DNA of 64,000 bases from Bombella favorum. GTDB taxonomy: Bacteria > Pseudomonadota > Alphaproteobacteria > Acetobacterales > Acetobacteraceae. Location: contig NZ_NWUS01000002.1 in assembly GCF_014048475.1 (NCBI RefSeq), positions 186,001 through 250,000 of the forward strand, read 5' to 3'. Below, piece after piece: positions 16,948 through 25,422 of the stretch (its first letter is position 1; each line of letters opens with the position of its first letter). A program made the position numbers and the translations under genes. The notes under the pieces are model-generated. The model searched no databases and was not told the origin of the DNA. It was given only the letters and a program-made list of their open reading frames with translations.

Positions 16948-17604
16948 ATGCCAACACAGTTCTCACGCCGCAGGAAACCACTCTACACCCTTCTTGCCTT
17001 TGCACTGTCAGCCCTCTCATCTAGCGCGAGCTATGCGGCGTCTACAATTCGGGATGTCCGTGATACAGTCCAAGCCATTCCCGTCAAACTAGATGCAGAA
17101 GCGCAAGTACCCATCAAAAAAGGGGAGGTCCTTCAACTCCTCAAGCTCTATCACGACAACGCTAATGCATGGTCATGGAACGAATATCTCGCCTTTGAAC
17201 CCTGCCCCCGCAATGCGACCCTTCGCTGTGCTGTGCCTTTCCAAGATACACAAGGGAAAGAGTACACCCTGAAAGATGCCCTTCATAACGAAGAAGATGC
17301 GCTAACCACCATCGGGTTTTACAGAGTAGAGAGCAGCCAAGGCCGTTGGAATCTCTTCATGATCCGCATGGAACGGCCGCTAGGTGATTCAACCTATGCG
17401 AAAACAGAGACAACAGCCCATATCAGCCTGTTCAAACTAGCTCCGCAAGCATCGGATGTCGCCATGCCAGAGAATAACTACTTTGAAGAAATCGCCACCC
17501 TTCCCATGGGCGGCTACTGCAATAGCACCGTGGCCCTCAGCACATTCCTCAACCAGCCCCTTCCCCCCGGGGTCGCACCCGATGGCTGCATGCAAGGCCA
17601 GTGA
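16948..17604 (+). CDS. Periplasmic/secreted protein, unknown function
   Basis: Not recognised. The 218-residue product has a signal peptide (RRRKPLYTLLAFALSALSSS, cleavage near ASYA-A) and a mature domain with four well-spaced cysteines (FEPCP, LRCAVPF, GGYCNSTV, DGCMQ) that could form two disulfides. Start ATG 16948 has AAGGA six bases upstream; the ATG at 16942 is too close to that site. It stands alone between the accessory operon and the flagellar genes and converges on the MotE-like gene. Confidence 0.75.
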   Translation: MPTQFSRRRKPLYTLLAFALSALSSSASYAASTIRDVRDTVQAIPVKLDAEAQVPIKKGEVLQLLKLYHDNANAWSWNEYLAFEPCPRNATLRCAVPFQDTQGKEYTLKDALHNEEDALTTIGFYRVESSQGRWNLFMIRMERPLGDSTYAKTETTAHISLFKLAPQASDVAMPENNYFEEIATLPMGGYCNSTVALSTFLNQPLPPGVAPDGCMQGQ

Positions 17605-17612
17605 GATCATCT

Positions 17613-17637
17613 CCCCCTCCCATAACTACGGAGGGGG
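17613..17637. terminator. Hairpin between convergent genes
   Basis: CCCCCTCC (17613-17620) pairs with GGAGGGGG (17630-17637) around a 9-base loop, in the gap between the secreted protein and the MotE-like gene. There is no clear T-run on either side, so it is at best a weak or factor-assisted bidirectional terminator. Confidence 0.35.
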
Positions 17638-17646
17638 GCAGCAACC

Positions 17647-18468
17647 TCACGGAGCAATATTAGAATCAATCGGACTATTCATACGGTTAATCGTATCGGG
17701 ACTGAGCTTGCGGATGCCAGCCAGATACTGAGATAGAATATTCGCACGGTCAGGCTGCATGTTGCCAATGACATCCGAAATCCGGCGAGGAATCATATGC
17801 TGTGCCACGGGAACAAGCACCCTCATGTCCAGAATATTGAACATGGCAGCAGCATCACGAGGTGGCATCTGCTCATAAATATGAGCCAACCGGGCAATGC
17901 TCTGCTCTACATCCTGCCGACGCTGTTCCTGCTGGGCTGAAAGTTCGGACGCATTCCGACCCAACGCCTGTAACTTCTCATCCAGCTCCTTCTGTTGCTG
18001 CTCAAGAGCCTTCTGCTGCTGCTGGAAACTCTCTTCCTGCCCCTGTACGGCCCGCCGATGAGTAGCCAATTCTCCACTTAGCCCCTGTTCAGCCAAACGA
18101 ACACGGGAGTCCGGCTGCTCCTCGTCAACTTGACCCGTAGCGGGGTCATCATCTGCCAGACCATTGGCGGGCGTCCATCCCTGAAGATGATTCATGAAAA
18201 GACGCTGCTTGCTCGGCCGCAGACTCTCAGGTGCCTTCACACCGGCAGGGGCAGGCGTTACAGGCGCAGCTTTTGCGCCCGTACCATGAGGGGAAGCCTC
18301 CCCCGATTTACTAGAAGGCGCCTCACTCTGAGCAGAGGGAGTGCTAATCTGCGCCGCAAGAGAATGGAGGTTCAACGCCAGCAGCACCGTCATCAGGCAA
18401 GAGGCGAGATTGGTGATCTTGCTCAGCGAAAATCCGGGTTTTCTCATGGGTCTGACAGTCCCTCTCAT
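17647..18468 (-). CDS. MotE-like flagellar protein (first copy)
   Basis: Exported or membrane-anchored protein of about 273 residues. It has an N-terminal hydrophobic segment (ASCLMTVLLALNLHSLAA), a Pro/Ala/Ser-rich spacer and a long Gln/Glu-rich coiled coil. The C-terminal domain is MgtE-N/MotE-like: HIYEQMPPRDAAAMFNILD, then MQPDRANILSQYLAGI. In rhizobia MotE is a periplasmic chaperone for the motility protein MotC (known family role); motC is not visible here. Start ATG 18468 has GAGGGG seven bases upstream, 11 bases after the flgC stop. A second homologous gene lies at 55984-56601. Confidence 0.8.
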   Translation of the reverse strand: MRGTVRPMRKPGFSLSKITNLASCLMTVLLALNLHSLAAQISTPSAQSEAPSSKSGEASPHGTGAKAAPVTPAPAGVKAPESLRPSKQRLFMNHLQGWTPANGLADDDPATGQVDEEQPDSRVRLAEQGLSGELATHRRAVQGQEESFQQQQKALEQQQKELDEKLQALGRNASELSAQQEQRRQDVEQSIARLAHIYEQMPPRDAAAMFNILDMRVLVPVAQHMIPRRISDVIGNMQPDRANILSQYLAGIRKLSPDTINRMNSPIDSNIAP

Positions 18469-18479
18469 GACGTTTCCCC

Positions 18480-18890
18480 TCAATCCTTCATCAGATTGAT
18501 AGCCCGCGCCAACATGGACCGGGTAACCTGCATGGTATTGAGATTGGCCTCGTAAGAATGTTGGGCATCGTGGCTATCCATAATCTCAACGATAGAGCTG
18601 ACATTGGGCATCTTCACATACCCCTGCTCATTGGCAGCCGGATGGGCGGGGTCATACCGCATCTGAAAGTCAGACTGATCCTCCCCGACAGACCGTACCG
18701 CCACGCTGGAGACGCCACTGGCACGGTCTAACGCTTCTCGGAAGGTTACTGTTTTACGGCGATACGGGTCAGCACCAGGGGAAGACCCTGTTGTCTCTGC
18801 GTTGGCAAGATTTTCGGCAGCAACACGCAAGCGGGCTGTCTGTGCTCGCATCCCGGCGGCTGAAACACCAATTGTATCGGAAAAATCCAT
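18480..18890 (-). CDS. flgC: FlgC flagellar proximal rod protein
   Basis: Rod subunit of the basal body, 136 residues, typical length. The N-terminal rod signature is present (SAAGMRAQTARLRVAAENLANAET), and the C-terminal helix SHDAQHSYEANLNTMQVTRS matches FlgC. GAGGATAGA precedes the ATG. It follows flgB by 41 bases and precedes the MotE-like gene. Confidence 0.96.
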   Translation of the reverse strand: MDFSDTIGVSAAGMRAQTARLRVAAENLANAETTGSSPGADPYRRKTVTFREALDRASGVSSVAVRSVGEDQSDFQMRYDPAHPAANEQGYVKMPNVSSIVEIMDSHDAQHSYEANLNTMQVTRSMLARAINLMKD

Positions 18891-18931
18891 TCTATCCTCC
18901 TCTCTCCTGTCCCGCTTTGCCCGCCCGGGCC

Positions 18932-19333
18932 TTACTGTCCGCCGCCACCTGCACCAAGAGCCATGCCGTAAAGCCCCATGTATCGGCCATAAACAGTAGT
19001 GGCGAAACGCTGCTGATCACTCGTCTGGGCAATCTTCCCCAGCTCGTCCTCCAGCACTACACGGTTACCGTCTAGCGAGGCCCGCCCGCCCTGCTTGCGG
19101 GCATGCGTCTCCCCCGCAGGCCCCAACATATGCCCCGGCTGCGTGCGCTTCAGTGCTATGGTATGGGCATTCTCCAAAACACCTTGAAACGGCGATACAT
19201 CCTTAGGGCTGTAATGGGGCGTATTGGCATTGGCCACATTACCCGCCAGCACGGATTCACGGTTCTGAAGCCAGCTCATCCGCCGTTCCGCCAGATTTAG
19301 AAGGTCCGTTCCGCCTGTATGCGTCATGCTCAT
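18932..19333 (-). CDS. flgB: FlgB flagellar proximal rod protein
   Basis: Most proximal rod subunit, 133 residues. Its N-terminal signature (LAERRMSWLQNRESVLAGNV) followed by ANANTPHYSPKD is characteristic of FlgB. The C-terminus ends in a Gly-rich tail. AGCAGGAG lies upstream of the start. It begins 25 bases after the large TPR-type gene on the same strand, in an operon with flgC. Confidence 0.95.
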   Translation of the reverse strand: MSMTHTGGTDLLNLAERRMSWLQNRESVLAGNVANANTPHYSPKDVSPFQGVLENAHTIALKRTQPGHMLGPAGETHARKQGGRASLDGNRVVLEDELGKIAQTSDQQRFATTVYGRYMGLYGMALGAGGGGQ

Positions 19334-19358
19334 CTCACTTCACTCCTGCTTCGTGGGT

Positions 19359-22145
19359 TCACGGGGCCTGCTGTACAGACACAAGAAGACGGAACATCCG
19401 CCCGGCATCACCCTCAAAAGGCCGATCTCCTACACGGTTGCGTATCCATTCCAATGCTCCCGCATCCCCAGCACGGGAGGCATCCGAGGCAAAACGGAGG
19501 GCAAGAAGCTGCTGGTCCACCGTCAACTCTCCCTGTGGCGGCAAAAGCTGCTCCGCCATGCTGCGCAGGTCTGTAATGGCAGGGGACCATTCTTCCCGGT
19601 TCTCATGGATATGCGCCCGCATATCCGCCGCTTGCGGGTCCTGATCCGCCCCCAGCAGATACAGGGCCACTTCCGGCTTGCCCGAGGCCGCTGCCATACT
19701 GGCCATAAGGCGGGTCCGTCTAGCAGTTTCCTGTGCAGGCAGAGACGTATTGCCTGTGCTTGCCAGTATGTCAGAAGCCTTATCAAACAGGCCTCGCCTG
19801 ATTTCATTCTCGGCCAAAGCATCCCCGGCTGCGGCTTTGTCCTGTGGGTTTGTCATCATGGGGATGGCCGTACTCATGGCGTCTCCGGCCTGTTCATCCA
19901 GCCCCAACCTGCCTAGCAGCTTACCGTAAGCCAACAGCAGGTCCCCTTTCTTCGCACTAGCGGGCAAGTCCGGCATATGCGCCCTAAGAAGAGCAGCCTC
20001 ATGCAGCAAGGTAGCTTCATCTTGCGGTGTAACCTTGTGCCCTGCACCTGCCGGCTCGGACAGTCCCTGCACAACACCGGAAAGTGCAGCGGACAGCAGG
20101 GCTTGCATACGGGCTTCATCGTGTGGTGGGGGGGCCTGTCGAGCCTGATCCAACGCCTGAATCGCTGGCTCCCACTGATGCGCCCGTATATCGGCCCCGG
20201 CCCGCAACATATTCACAATACCGTCCCGGCCAGACAAACGAGCATCCGGCAACAGGGAGGCATATTGCCGGGCAGCTTTCTCGGCAGAAAGATGACCATC
20301 CCGGAAGCTCAGAGCCACACCCTCTTCCATAGCTTTCTCGGCAATGACGGGATCATGATCCACCGAAAGTGCTTCCAGAAGGCTAGTGGCCTTTTTCTCG
20401 TCACCATCACGCAACGCCCGCACCGCCTGAATGAAGCGGAACTTGCTGTCTTCCGGCAGATGGTTCAGGGCTTCACGCTCTTCTGGCGTTCCACGGCGCG
20501 CGATAAGTTCTGCCGCCACAGGCAATAAGGACGACCGCAATGGTTCGGGATAATTCAACAAGCGGGGCATATCCCGGGCCAGCAAACGAGTAGCATCACT
20601 GGCTTTCTCGCCAGAAAGAGCCTCATACAAGCCCTGCCACAGTTTCGTAGCCCGCATGGCCTGCTCCGGCCATTCCTGTACCAACTGAGCCGCAGCGTTC
20701 ATCTGGCCCGTCAGCAGGTCAGTCGCTGCCAGAAAAAACCGTATATCCGGACGAAACGCCTCTTCTGGGTCATCCTCCAAGGCTACATCCATGATGGCCC
20801 GTGCATCCGGAAAAGCACCGACACCCAAGGCAGCCTGCGCCGCTTCTAGCCGTTTCCTAAAACGATCTTTTGGGGATGAATCTGCTGCAGCCACAAGAGC
20901 CTGACGGTAACGCTCCTGCGCTTGCGATGCTGTCAGATGTTTCAGGCCAAGCCAGTTCAAGTCCACATCACTGGCATAGACAGCTCTGTCCATATCCGCC
21001 AACGGGCGGTCATCAGCCCGTTGGAGCAGGTCTCCCTGCATGATGGCCCGCATGACCACCTGCGGCGGCTCATGTTGGGCAATCACGACACCTTCCAGAG
21101 ATGGCCAGACGTCATAATCCTTGCCTTTACGCAAAGAAAGCAGACCACCATCATCCAGAGCGGTCGTCCCCACGACCAGCGGTGTTCCTGATGCCGGGTC
21201 CTTAATAGAAAAGACACGCCCTGGACGCCGCATGGGGAAAAGCAACCCATTCCCCCGTGGTTGAGGAGTAATTTCTGGTCTATCTGTATAATCCATGCCA
21301 GGTGGCGGCTGATCGCCCAACACCCATCCATCACTCTGCTGAGAAAGATAAAGCTGGCGTGTATCTGGCACGGGTAGGCTGATCATTGTTAGGTCCGGCA
21401 GCGTTGTCACACCCAACCGGGAAAATATACCATCCCCATGCAGGGCTGAGACATCCATGGGCTGGCGGGCATCCACCAAAATGATGAAACGATCCCCACT
21501 CTGATAAGCCGCAATACCCATCTGCTCGGGAACAGGAAGTAAAACCCTATTACGAGACGACACGGAAGCAGCCGGCTCATTACCTACCGTCTGAGAGACG
21601 TGACTGGATTCTGTGCCACGAGGCCCGGCTGCGCTGGCCTGCTCCCGACCCGCTTCTTCCAGAAACTGATTAAGGGACTGATCCTTGTGGTCTGCTGGAG
21701 CGGCTGGGTCCTGCTTCTTCGCAACAGCCCCTCCCTGTGCAGCTCCCACGCCTAAAACATGCGCCCCCCACCCCGAAGGCACCCCCTGAAGAAGGGGATC
21801 ACCCGGTTTTACGTGATCCTGCACATGTAGAGACGATGAATCTGGCTTATTTGGTTGCGCCTGCTTCTGCATCACATGCGGGCGATTATGATGGGCACTC
21901 ACAGGAGCCCGCTTATGGTCTGCTACAGGCTTCGGAGATGGGGACTTAACTGAGGCAGCATCCATAAAAGAGGACGCCCCGGACGTGGTCTGCTCTGCCA
22001 GAGCCGTGCCACATAGCAACCATGACGAACCACCAGATACAGCCCCGCCAAGTATGATCAGACTGGCAACACCATAGCCAGCCCTGCGCCAGATTCCATC
22101 TCCCGCCATGGCTCTAGAGACAGCCTTATGAACAGCGCATAGCAT
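19359..22145 (-). CDS. Large membrane-anchored TPR-like protein in the flagellar locus
   Basis: A 928-residue protein. A hydrophobic segment at about residues 24-50 probably anchors it to the inner membrane, with the rest in the periplasm. Residues about 55-200 are low-complexity and polar. The middle holds beta-rich segments (DRFIILVDARQPMDVS). From about 410 onward come helical repeats with TPR spacing (RKRLEAAQAALGVGAFPDARAIMD and similar). The function is not known to me. Its position directly upstream of flgB and flgC suggests a role in rod or peptidoglycan-spanning assembly (inference). GGGGGA precedes the ATG at 22145; a later ATG at 22109 is possible. Confidence 0.8.
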   Translation of the reverse strand: MLCAVHKAVSRAMAGDGIWRRAGYGVASLIILGGAVSGGSSWLLCGTALAEQTTSGASSFMDAASVKSPSPKPVADHKRAPVSAHHNRPHVMQKQAQPNKPDSSSLHVQDHVKPGDPLLQGVPSGWGAHVLGVGAAQGGAVAKKQDPAAPADHKDQSLNQFLEEAGREQASAAGPRGTESSHVSQTVGNEPAASVSSRNRVLLPVPEQMGIAAYQSGDRFIILVDARQPMDVSALHGDGIFSRLGVTTLPDLTMISLPVPDTRQLYLSQQSDGWVLGDQPPPGMDYTDRPEITPQPRGNGLLFPMRRPGRVFSIKDPASGTPLVVGTTALDDGGLLSLRKGKDYDVWPSLEGVVIAQHEPPQVVMRAIMQGDLLQRADDRPLADMDRAVYASDVDLNWLGLKHLTASQAQERYRQALVAAADSSPKDRFRKRLEAAQAALGVGAFPDARAIMDVALEDDPEEAFRPDIRFFLAATDLLTGQMNAAAQLVQEWPEQAMRATKLWQGLYEALSGEKASDATRLLARDMPRLLNYPEPLRSSLLPVAAELIARRGTPEEREALNHLPEDSKFRFIQAVRALRDGDEKKATSLLEALSVDHDPVIAEKAMEEGVALSFRDGHLSAEKAARQYASLLPDARLSGRDGIVNMLRAGADIRAHQWEPAIQALDQARQAPPPHDEARMQALLSAALSGVVQGLSEPAGAGHKVTPQDEATLLHEAALLRAHMPDLPASAKKGDLLLAYGKLLGRLGLDEQAGDAMSTAIPMMTNPQDKAAAGDALAENEIRRGLFDKASDILASTGNTSLPAQETARRTRLMASMAAASGKPEVALYLLGADQDPQAADMRAHIHENREEWSPAITDLRSMAEQLLPPQGELTVDQQLLALRFASDASRAGDAGALEWIRNRVGDRPFEGDAGRMFRLLVSVQQAP

Positions 22146-22235
22146 GGTGCCACATTCCCCCGTGGTGCTTGATCCGTTTCCGCAATCCCCTACGTCATGC
22201 GGAATGCCAAAGGCTCCGCATGACGCAACCGGCCA

Positions 22236-22478
22236 TTAGGCCAGCAAATTAACAAAACTAGCTGTGGCGGAGTTTTTGCGGACCCCCTTGGCACTAGGAA
22301 CGACCTGACCGGTCGCATCAAACTGCATGGAAGCCTCAGCCCCATTGCTGCGATGGGACGAAAGCTGCACACGGGCGGCTTTCTCCGACATGGCCGCCTT
22401 GCGCATCTCATTCGCCTGCTGAACTGTTTTAAGCCGCATGGCTGTGCCGATTTCGGAAGCTACTGATGTATCCGACAT
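22236..22478 (-). CDS. Small flagellar-locus protein, unknown function
   Basis: An 80-residue protein, not recognised. The N-terminal half is helical and charged (RLKTVQQANEMRKAAMSEKA), and the C-terminal half is polar with SAKGVRKNSATASFVNLLA. No signal peptide. ATG 22478 has GGGAGG seven bases upstream; the frame extends to 22502 without a better site. It leads the leftward unit that includes flgB and flgC and is divergent from fliE. Confidence 0.6.
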   Translation of the reverse strand: MSDTSVASEIGTAMRLKTVQQANEMRKAAMSEKAARVQLSSHRSNGAEASMQFDATGQVVPSAKGVRKNSATASFVNLLA

Positions 22479-22688
22479 GATCTTTCCTCCCTGATATTTC
22501 ATTCTGTATCGCTCTAACCGCCCCTCCTGATACCGAATACAAAAAGAAAAACAAAGCCATTTGCATACATATATGTGAAAATAACCTTACATAAACCTTA
22601 TGTTAAGATAAAAAACATGGCGCTATCAAGGTGAAGATATTACAAACATGCCATTAACCCATGAAGAAAAAGGAGGTTAGAATCAGCC
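22479..22688. promoter_or_regulatory. Divergent promoter region between the flgB unit and fliE
   Basis: AT-rich, with TAACCTTA at 22582-22589 and AAACCTTA at 22593-22600, matching the motif before other flagellar units. It probably drives both directions. AAGGAGG lies before fliE. Confidence 0.45.
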
Positions 22689-23045
22689 ATGTCTCTATCC
22701 AGCATTACCAGTTCCGCAGCGCACAATTTTGATGCCGGACAGGCCTATGGGCGTGCGCAGCAACTCAGCCAATCCAGCAATTCCACCAGTAGCGCACTCG
22801 CAAGCGAGGGCGACAATACCGATGCGGTCTCCAGCTTTAGCTCTGTTCTCAACAATGCCATCCAGGGGGCCATCAACACAGGTAAGGTTGCTGAAAGCCA
22901 GACAGCTCAAGCCCTTTCTGGCAAAGGCAACATGTCCGACGTCGTAGCCTCTGTGGAGGAAGCCAAACTGACCCTCCAGACCGTCACGACCCTGCGGGAC
23001 CGGTTCGTCAGTGCTTATCAGGATGTCATGCGGATGTCGGTCTGA
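22689..23045 (+). CDS. fliE: FliE hook-basal body protein
   Basis: Adapter between the MS ring and rod, 118 residues. The conserved C-terminal part is present: FSSVLNNAIQ, VAESQTAQALSGKG and VEEAKLTLQTVTTLRDRFVS followed by AYQDVMRM. AAGGAGG lies upstream. It begins the rightward unit with fliQ, fliR, flhB and flgE. Confidence 0.94.
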   Translation: MSLSSITSSAAHNFDAGQAYGRAQQLSQSSNSTSSALASEGDNTDAVSSFSSVLNNAIQGAINTGKVAESQTAQALSGKGNMSDVVASVEEAKLTLQTVTTLRDRFVSAYQDVMRMSV

Positions 23046-23074
23046 CCGATACAACAAAAACAGGAGGACAGTTC

Positions 23075-23350
23075 ATGGGACACGCTGTTGATGTTCAGGA
23101 AGTCCTGCGTCAGACGCTTCTTGTTGCCGTCAAGCTGGGGGCTCCTTCTCTACTAGCCTCCCTGCTGGCGGGGCTTTGTGTATCCCTCTTCCAAGCCATG
23201 ACACAGATTAGTGAAGCTACGCTGTCCTTCGTGCCGAAATTCATTGCCGCCACAGCCACACTAATCCTGACAGCCTCCTTCATGCATGCCACTATTCATG
23301 CCTATGCCGAAATGATCTTTGACCAGCTCATCAAGGCTGGGGGCGTCTGA
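23075..23350 (+). CDS. fliQ: FliQ flagellar export gate protein
   Basis: Small inner-membrane subunit of the type III export gate, 91 residues, two transmembrane helices. LGAPSLLASLLAGLCVSLFQ followed by AMTQISEATLSFVPK is diagnostic. CAGGAGG is well placed before the ATG. The stop is directly followed by the fliR start. Confidence 0.96.
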   Translation: MGHAVDVQEVLRQTLLVAVKLGAPSLLASLLAGLCVSLFQAMTQISEATLSFVPKFIAATATLILTASFMHATIHAYAEMIFDQLIKAGGV

Positions 23351-24196
23351 ATGTTATCCCTCTCCGACTTCTTCGGTTCGCCTGATCTAACAGCGCCGCA
23401 TGGCTCATTACCTGTGCTGACAGGTATGTTTGCCATCATTCTCTGCCGGGTCAGTGCCGTTGTCATGCTGGCACCGGGATTAGGAGAGAGTGGTGCCCCG
23501 GCACGGGTGCGGGCTGGCCTCTGCTTAATGATCACGCTGGCACTGTTACCCGTACTCCAAAGCCGGCTGACGGCTGTATCGGGGGAGGCATTGCGGATGC
23601 CTGCCATGGCCCTCAAACTGATTGCAGGAGAGCTGCTCTGCGGCTTCTTCCTTGGGGCTCTGGCCCGGCTACTCACCATGTCTCTCGCCATTGCAGGGCA
23701 GATCATTGCCGTTTTTACTGGCATGGCCAGTGTCATCCAGACCGATAACCAGCTTGGGGCCTCCAGCACAGCAGTTAGCCACATGACAAGTGCTCTGGTG
23801 CCCATCATTCTCTTTTCCACTGGCCTCTATGCTTTTCCGCTTCTGGCTCTTTCTGGATCTTATACACTCTTCCCAGCGGGGCATGTAACAGCCATGATCA
23901 TCGGGGATATGGCCATAGATATTACCCGGGCTATCAGCACCAGTTTTCTCATCGCCATGCAATTAGCCGCCCCCTATTTGCTACTCGGGACACTCTGGCC
24001 GGCTATGTTGGGTGTGCTGAACCGCCTCATGCCCTCCATACAGGTTTATTCTCTCGCTATTCCGGCCCAGATTCTGGGGGGAATCCTACTCATGGCCCTT
24101 CTGATCCAGATTCTGACAGGCACATGGACAGAAAAAATGCAGCTTTACCTTTCCACACTCCCCGGCCTCATGGCCCCCACCACACCCCCCGCCTAA
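23351..24196 (+). CDS. fliR: FliR flagellar export gate protein
   Basis: Export-gate membrane protein of 281 residues with about six hydrophobic helices, including RVSAVVMLAPGLGESGAPAR near the start and LGALARLLTMSLAIAGQIIA in the middle. The start codon abuts the fliQ stop with no gap, and flhB starts six bases after its stop, so the three are translationally linked. Confidence 0.95.
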   Translation: MLSLSDFFGSPDLTAPHGSLPVLTGMFAIILCRVSAVVMLAPGLGESGAPARVRAGLCLMITLALLPVLQSRLTAVSGEALRMPAMALKLIAGELLCGFFLGALARLLTMSLAIAGQIIAVFTGMASVIQTDNQLGASSTAVSHMTSALVPIILFSTGLYAFPLLALSGSYTLFPAGHVTAMIIGDMAIDITRAISTSFLIAMQLAAPYLLLGTLWPAMLGVLNRLMPSIQVYSLAIPAQILGGILLMALLIQILTGTWTEKMQLYLSTLPGLMAPTTPPA

Positions 24197-24202
24197 CCCC
24201 AC

Positions 24203-25315
24203 ATGGCAGAAGAGAATGGCAGCGGGGGCGGTGAAAAGTCACAAGCTCCAACAGAAAAACGCCTCCAAAAAGCTCGAGAAGAAGGCAATATTGCCCAATC
24301 TAAGGAGCTTCTAATCCTTGTCGCACTGGGTACCTTTCTTCTCGTCTTTGCATTGAGCATCCCCGCCTCGGCACGCCGGTTCATGCGGGAGATGAGCAGT
24401 CTTTTCCTCAATTTTGGTCGTGTTCCCAACGATCCCGCAGCCTTGTACGGTTTCACCCTCCAAGCCATCATGACAGGGCTGCATCTCATAGGCCCGCTGG
24501 TAGGGACAGGGGCCTGTGCCATATTGATGGGCGGCCTCCTTCAGACGGGGTTCCTCTTCCGCCCCGAAGCGTTAAAGCCAGATATCACCCGCCTCTCTCC
24601 CCTGAAGGGCATTAAACGAATTGTCAGCCTCAATAATCTCATTGAGCTGCTCAAAACCATCGCCAAAATCACCGTGTTTGGCCTGATCCTCTATAAAGTT
24701 GCCCTCCAGACCATCGATTTAGCACCACAAACAGAACGATGGACAACCTATCAGCTTATTGATGCCATGAAGTCCTGGTTCATTTATGCGGGCTTTATGG
24801 TTCTGGCCATACAATGCGTCATCACCGGGCTGGATGAGGTCTGGTCCCGTTATCACCGTTTCTCCAAACTGCGTATGAGCTTTCAGGACATCAAAGATGA
24901 AATGAAGCAGAGCGAAGGTGATCCGCAGGTCAAAAACCGCCTTCGACAACTCCGGCTCAGCCGTTCCCGCCGCCATATGAAGAAGGCCGTCCGAGAGGCT
25001 ACGGTTATTGTGGTCAATCCAACCCATTATGCCGTTGCTATCCGCTATGACCAGAATAGCGGTACGGCACCGCAGATCGTGGCCAAAGGAACAGATGAGC
25101 TGGCCTTCCGCATCCGCGAGGTTGCCCGGGAGGAGAAGATTCCCATCATGTCTAACCCACCTCTGGCACGCGCCCTACATGCCTTGCCGCTGGACAGTGA
25201 AATCCCTGAAGAATTCTGGAAACCAGTAGCGACCATCATTGCCTATGTCGTCAGACTCAGAACACCCGGCTCCCGTACAATGCGCTCACCAGAGGCAGAA
25301 CCACCAAAGCTTTAA
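24203..25315 (+). CDS. flhB: FlhB export switch protein
   Basis: Controls substrate switching of flagellar export. The 370-residue product starts with a soluble EKSQAPTEKRLQKAREEGNI segment, then four membrane helices, then the cytoplasmic domain with the autocleavage motif NPTH in VVNPTHYAVAIRYD and PLARALHALPLDSEIPEEF. The motif is intact, so self-cleavage is expected. Confidence 0.96.
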   Translation: MAEENGSGGGEKSQAPTEKRLQKAREEGNIAQSKELLILVALGTFLLVFALSIPASARRFMREMSSLFLNFGRVPNDPAALYGFTLQAIMTGLHLIGPLVGTGACAILMGGLLQTGFLFRPEALKPDITRLSPLKGIKRIVSLNNLIELLKTIAKITVFGLILYKVALQTIDLAPQTERWTTYQLIDAMKSWFIYAGFMVLAIQCVITGLDEVWSRYHRFSKLRMSFQDIKDEMKQSEGDPQVKNRLRQLRLSRSRRHMKKAVREATVIVVNPTHYAVAIRYDQNSGTAPQIVAKGTDELAFRIREVAREEKIPIMSNPPLARALHALPLDSEIPEEFWKPVATIIAYVVRLRTPGSRTMRSPEAEPPKL

Positions 25316-25422
25316 CACCCTGTTCAGGAAATGAGCATGTTATGTTTGATTTATTCAAAGCCATTTCATAGGGTTTTCTCCTAAATAGCCTTCATCACCA
25401 GGTCACAGACAAGGATAGAATC

